Assembly (NCBI RefSeq): GCF_008831285.2
Contig: NC_045144.1
Coordinates: 19,297,716-19,361,715, forward strand
Length of the DNA: 64,000 bases
Origin: Nymphaea colorata
Taxonomy: Eukaryota > Streptophyta > Magnoliopsida > Nymphaeales > Nymphaeaceae
Direction: 5' to 3'
How positions within the stretch are numbered: the first letter of the stretch is position 1; each line of letters begins with the position of its first letter. Below are positions 58,418 to 64,000 of the stretch, piece by piece. The position numbers were made by a program, and so were the translations under genes. The notes under the pieces are model-generated. The model was not told the DNA's origin. It saw nothing but the letters and a program-made list of their open reading frames with translations, and did no database searches.

Positions 58418-61400
58418 GTCAGGTTCTTCTAATTTCGGTAAGTCTCTTCAGACTTCTGTGACGCCTATGATGATTACCTATGTCATGCTGTGAATGCCTA
58501 AGTGTGTATCAAGCTGTATATCGAATCATGTTTTGTGAATGTGCAAAGCATGCTAGTGTTGAGTGCTCTGTCTCTGAGTTTCAAGAGAAGCAAAGATCAG
58601 TGTCGATCTCTAACCCAAGCATATAAGTGTCTTAAAAGGAAGACGCTGTAATAAGAACAAATAGCAGAGGGTTTGGACAGAGAATGCATAAATCAGAGGA
58701 CTTCGTTTTTTTTTTTTTAGTCGACCTCTTTGTTTTTCCAATGACCGAGCATGTGGAGAACGCCTTCACCAGCAGGAAAGGGCAAGCATCCTTTTTTTTA
58801 GTGCTGTCTCAGATAAGAAACACCGAGCGAGAAGGAAGGCTGCACACACTCCCTGCTGACCGCCTGACGGCGGCCCTTCCTCTCCTTCATCACGGAAGAG
58901 GAGGGGCGACGGCCTGTTTCCTTTCTTCTGATTAAAAAAAAAAAAAAGGCACAAAAAAAAAAAGGGGGAAAGGCCACCACCATGGCCGGCGGTGGCCCTT
59001 TCACTTACGGGAGTAGTGAATCAGGGTTGTTCTCTGAAGTGGCACGAGCATCTCCTCGCGATAATGGTGGAAATTGGCCGGAGGCGGCAGTTGAAACCGT
59101 CGGTCAGCCGGACGCGGTGGAGGTGCGGCGGGCGAAACCCTAGCAAATGGTTTTCGCGAGAGGAGAGAGAGTATCGAGCGAGAAAAATGGGGAAAACTCG
59201 TTCGGAGGGGTATTTATACAAAAAATTTTGAAATTACGAATTTGGTCCACACATTTCTCATAATGTTTTGAAACGCATTCATATTTTGTAAATATTAGTT
59301 CCGCTGCCATTTTTGCTGAAAATCTTTTCAGAAAAAGGCTTGTGAAAGCTTATTTCTGTGGAAACCTAGAATTTTATATGAAATTCCGTAATGATACCCT
59401 CAGAGTTATTCTAAATTTCTTTCCGTAATGATACCCTCAGAGTTATTCTAAATTTCTGAAAGAAGGTTCCAGAAATTGTTTTGCATTTCCGATGAAAACA
59501 GAGATTTTGTATAATTGTATATAGGTTCCCTCAAGATGATCGAAAATTGCAGCAAAAAGGGTTCCAAACGATTTAAAATTTAATATTGAGTTTTGATTGT
59601 TTTAAGTGATACCTTAAAATGGTATTAAAGATCTTCTCCCTGTTGTGTATCGTTGTTATATATTTGTCATGGAATTAACTTAGAAATGATTTCAACAGTG
59701 GGAGCTTAGAAATGGTGAAAACTAAAAATGGTTAGCAACAAGTTTGTGTGCTTATGCAATTTTGTTACTTTGTGTGTGCATGACCCAATGGCGCTATAAA
59801 TGTTGTGTCGTATTTGGATATGGATATTATGTTGAAACATGTTTATACTGAATTTGAATTTGGATCCTCTTGTTGATATTATTGTATGTGGATCCGATCT
59901 GAATTTAAATAATTATTTGGATTGTTGCTTTGGATCTGATTGTTGCTTAAGAACCATATTTGTATTCAGTTTGAATTATGACATATTCAGATCTAAATTT
60001 GTTTGGATATTGGTTAAAAATCCATATCCTGTTTATGTTGGTTCAAGTATATGTTATTGTACTTAATTTATGAATATTCATCTTAATTTTGGGTCTATGC
60101 AGATATTAGATATGACCAAAACTTTTGTTTTCAAAATCCATATTCAGTTGACACTAAACACTAAACATTGCATTCTTTTGGAGCATGATCTGATTTGACT
60201 TGTTCAAGATCTATATTAGATCTAAACATATTATGATGAGCTTTGATTTTTAGATCTAATGGTTTTACAAGTTGTACTTTTGCAATGTGTGTAACGCTAA
60301 AGTGCTAAAGATGAATTCCAGTTAGAAGGAATGATTATGTTATCACATGTTGATATGCTAAGAGGTGTAAATCAACACTCTTAGACATGGTGAGATCCTT
60401 ATAACATTATGTTGGGTCGTGATACATTAAGTTCCAAATTAACTTGGTTGAATCATTGGATCCAAATTCTCGTACTGTTACTAAACACAATATATCATGT
60501 TTGCTTTTTGGATCCAATGATATTATGATATTTGTTGTCCTTTCATACTCAAATCATTCTAGAGTGCTATTGAACAAGGCAGAGTGCTATTGAACAAGGC
60601 TTTATTTACTCCATTAATGAGGTGAACTTGTTTTAAAATATATATTCAAGAGGTGTAATGTAACACTCTTGGAGTGGAACTCATATAAGTTTGAATGTCT
60701 TGATTTAAAGACTTACTTTATTTGCTCTTAAGGGTGATGGATAAGTTTGGGTAAAAACCTGCATCATCTCAAGGTAAAGAAATTTTTTCTTGTTTCACCT
60801 TGTTCAACAGTTGGACTATTGTTTGGATCCAAGCATGGTTATTGAAATCATAGTGCACAATACTTCATATGGATCATTTTTTTTTAAATTCAGATTATTG
60901 TATTGTGGATATTGCTGGTTGGATCTGAATTTTCATATTTGAACTAATGAAATCCACATTACGTAAAGTTTAGCTGCAGATCTAAACTGACTTGTTTGGA
61001 TATGTGAGAATAATTCATATCCTGTTGTTTTAATTCCAATATATGTTATCATGGTTGCTTTTGGCAATACGTGTTGTCATTCTAGATCCAAAGGTTATTA
61101 TTGAAAATCATTGAATAAAACTTCATTTGCCTTTCTTTCTTAGGAAAATGAATTTATTTTAATGCATACTCAAGAGATGTAATATAATACTTGTTTGAAG
61201 CTTTGTAGCACTAAAGTGCTAATACATGATAACTTGTTTTTCTCAAAAGAGAGATGGGTTAGCAATGATCTAAATATGGTTGTTGAATCATATTGTAGAA
61301 TATTTCAATGAGGATCATGTGTTTTAAACTCATATCAATTGTATTGTGGATGTTTTTGGTTTGGATCTATACTAATTTAATCTGAATCTTTATATTCATG

Positions 61401-61700
61401 TGGCTTTTGGAATTGGATCTATTCATTGTTTGAGATCCACCTTATATACATCATTGATTCAGATTTGAATATATATTTGGATATATGGTTAAACAACCAT
61501 ATCTTGTTTATATTAGATCCAAGCATATTATGTTATTTATTCGTTTGAGGATCAAACAAAGCTAGCTTGGTATTAAGCAAGTTTCTGTTTGAGGATGAAT
61601 TTGATTTTAAATTTTTCATGAGGTATAAAATAATACTCATGAAAATAATGAGATCCACACTAATTAGATTCATATTGAAATACTTGGAGATCTATAATAC

Positions 61701-61988
61701 ATGTTAAATGCATATCTAAAAATGAAACGATGTGTTTGCAAATACATATGTATGGGATACCCAAATGAAAGTAGGGTATATGACATTTTCTTTTTACGCA
61801 TGAGTTTGAAGTGTTCGAATAAGAATACCGAATACAATAATCCAATGGGAGATCATAACGATCTACTGGAGGATCTGATTTATTCAGATAATCAGTCTGG
61901 CAATGAACCGACTGAGAAACAATTTAATGATGAATCAACTGTGCACGATTCTTATGATGATAAGTCTGGTAATGAACCGACTGGGTAG
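61701..61988 (+). pseudogene. Degenerate copia integrase-end fragment inside the LTR element
   Basis: A 95-codon open frame with CVCKYICMGYPNESRVYDIF, resembling the GYP..KGYRFY region after the integrase core, then an acidic linker with SGNEPT twice. A third copy of the repeat, ggtaatgaaccgact, occurs out of frame at about 62089. Upstream and downstream pol domains are not readable. Confidence 0.45.
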
Positions 61989-63102
61989 TGAGCTCCATGA
62001 TTATATGTGAATAATTGTTGCATGTACAAAAACTGACTATTTATTTGGTGATCAAGTTTGATTGATTGAATATGCTAATAAGCGGTCAGGTAATGAACCG
62101 ACTAAGATCAGTTTGGTATTAAACGTCCAACTGAAGCTTATTAGTGATCTTATTGATCATCTTGTGGTATACATATGTAGAGATATGTGAATTGTATATT
62201 GCATGCATGGGTTGTCAAAATTATGTATTGACCTTGATGAGTTAAATGAAACTCATTGTATGAGAGAGTACATTGATGAAAATTATACAAGATGAAAAGT
62301 GCTTGTATGATAGACTATGGGTTGATTGCTCATTCCCTTAAATAGTCATAATAAAGATTAAGTGTCGCTAATCAAGTTGATGACTATATAAATATTTGAT
62401 AAGTGGGAGCACACTTGAATATGTCATTTACTATGTTGAAAAACTAATATTGCTTTGCCATATGATATAATGCATTGCATAAATGCTATGGAACTCCTGT
62501 TGTTAAAGGAGTTAAGTAATTATGGAATACAGTAAAGAAAAATATTTCATGTGTTCTGGACTTGGTACAAGCTTCTAATTTGGCTTGTAAGTATACATTA
62601 AGAAAGTCCAGGCTGACCCTTGTTTTATGACAGTTAAATGTTTGAGATACATGAATGAAACAAATGATATATTCAAGTGATTGTTAGCATTTTTTAACAA
62701 AAGGAATTCTAAATGTATGAGGCTAAGAAATTCCTGGTTTGCCTCTTTGTGAGGTGGTTGAAAAATATTCAGATTGATTTCATTGTTGAATAAGAAGAGA
62801 ATATGCATGCACGTTCCAAATGCTTATATGATTGCTAGTATTATAATCAAGAGAATTCTTGATGTTTTATGTAAAACTTGTGGTCCACATGGGACTAAGT
62901 TTTAGTATGTTATAATGTGATATATATTAAATATTTGAAAGGTTGCGAAGGAAAAACCATTGAATGGAAAACCTCGCTGTAAACCTTCAAAAAGGTTAGG
63001 TTGCGTTGGAAAAGCCAATTATGGAAAACCACGTAACAAATTGAATAAAGAAAACCCACATAGAGTGGAAGCAAACTGGCGGTCTCATGGCCAAGTGGGA
63101 GA

Positions 63103-63439
63103 TGTTGGGTAGTGGTAGTGGCCATGAGCCCTACCCATTCATATCGTAACTGCAAGGGGGGCCCACTTGCAGTTACGAGCTTTAATGCTCACCTAAAATC
63201 TCTCACTCACTCAACCGCTGCTAGGGTTGGGAAAAACCTAAGGGGCTGGACTATCGATTCCTAGTATATCTAGAGAGTTTGATGAATCTCTCTCTAACAC
63301 ATCAACCTGTGAGAGGCCCCTTGGAAGAAAACCCCAAAAATCTCTCTCTCTCTAGTTTTCTTTCTTTCTTCCTTTCTTGCTCGCAGAGTTGCAGGCCAAA
63401 CTTGGTTGGAGATCCTGGGCGGAACCTAAAGTTCCTACA
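63103..63439 (+). repeat. 3' LTR
   Basis: 337 bp. It differs from the 5' LTR by two substitutions, one extra G and one extra CT. Confidence 0.95.
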
Positions 63440-63444
63440 CATAA

Positions 63445-64000
63445 AGGGTTGAATGTGAGCTTCGGCTGTTTTTTGGGTGATAAAATGAAATATTCTTTTA
63501 GGTAAAGTTTGCACCTGTCAACATTATTAAGAAAATCCAAAACCTTCAATTGGACCTCCTCCGCTTTCGAATACCAGGCAATATTCGGCCGTCTACATCT
63601 CCAAATTCCGATCGGGTATGCGAAAGTTTAAGTAAATTCAGTAGCGGAAGTAGGGTTTGATTGTGGCTGAGTGTGCCTGGGGTTGAGATCTGATCATTTA
63701 GGACAAAATTATGGGTTTGTCCGTAAGCTAAGAAGTCGTATCTGGATCTTCAATTTCATTGATTTGAACTTTTATTTCAAGTCTGAGTTCCGAGTTTGAT
63801 TAGATCCAGATCCAAAAAGGGTTCTACAGCTACCTGCCGCAGGTCTTATTCAGTAAGGTCCGGTCCAAACAGACTGTTATTTATTTAAATAAGCCCGGTC
63901 ATAGCCTAGTCCGCTGTTCGTCATGCCAGCGTATGAGCATGAAAAATGTAAAAAACTGATTAAAAAAAAATATCAAGCGGACATGGTGCATGTGAGCACA
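63445..64000. other. Right flank of the LTR element; no gene seen
   Basis: Continues the pre-insertion DNA. GC-rich words near 63850-63905 followed by an A run suggest the start of another GC-AT-GC element cut by the window edge. Confidence 0.4.

Larger units (their letters stand above)
58071..63439 (+). mobile_element. LTR retrotransposon, Ty1/copia-like, non-autonomous
   Basis: The 5,369-bp element is bounded by LTRs that start TGTTGGG and end CCTACA, with a 5-bp target-site duplication CATAA at 58066-58070 and 63440-63444. A primer-binding site TGGTATCAGAGC (58406-58417), complementary to initiator tRNA-Met, follows the 5' LTR. A purine tract, aagtgggaga (about 63093-63102), precedes the 3' LTR. 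The interior has no gag or pol frame of useful length. One 95-codon frame (61701-61988) resembles the C-terminal end of copia integrase (GYPNES, then a Ser-Gly-Asn-Glu-Pro-Thr motif repeated). It must rely on proteins from a related element. The LTRs differ by two substitutions and two small indels, so insertion was recent. Confidence 0.93.

Overview
This is a window of plant nuclear DNA, from an angiosperm. It carries genes for a plastid ribosomal protein, acetohydroxyacid synthase with a transit peptide, RAMP4/SERP1, an NFD4-type MFS transporter and a lipid-transfer-like protein. It also has an intron-containing tRNA-Tyr, a U5 snRNA gene with a plant-type promoter, and much transposon DNA. 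The acetohydroxyacid synthase mixes features I associate with monocot and dicot enzymes; I cannot name the species or clade.

Region by region. 0-5 kb: exon 1 of plastid ribosomal protein L27 lies on the minus strand and exons 2-3 lie 3.5 kb away on the plus strand, so the gene is split by an inversion, a rearranged duplication or an assembly join. A 1.2-kb repeat with a second copy at 13.8-15.1 kb sits between the halves. 5-16 kb: mostly non-coding, with MITEs, tandem repeats and the first exon of a lipid-transfer-like gene. 16.3 kb: tRNA-Tyr. 18.2-18.4 kb: U5 snRNA with USE and TATA elements. Three more copies of that promoter module lie at 19.4, 22.6 and 30.4 kb. One precedes a minisatellite and two precede the first ~50 nt of U2 snRNA.

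21.7-37.0 kb looks like a tandem segmental duplication whose order is: unknown ORF, U2 promoter and fragment, broken caulimovirid sequence, foldback-element end, acetohydroxyacid synthase. The left unit ends in a dead synthase copy (26.3-27.0 kb) and the right unit in an apparently intact intronless gene (35.0-37.0 kb). The right unit also carries a scrambled copy of the synthase leader and a 1.57-kb foldback element.

37-50 kb holds two ordinary spliced minus-strand genes, RAMP4 (39.9-42.3 kb) and the NFD4-like transporter (47.6-50.2 kb). 50-64 kb holds a SINE and a hAT-type MITE, both with target-site duplications, a TATA box with a 5'-UTR exon of an unidentified gene, and a 5.4-kb LTR retrotransposon with nearly identical LTRs but almost no coding capacity. 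The genes do not form a pathway; the window's character comes from duplication and mobile DNA.
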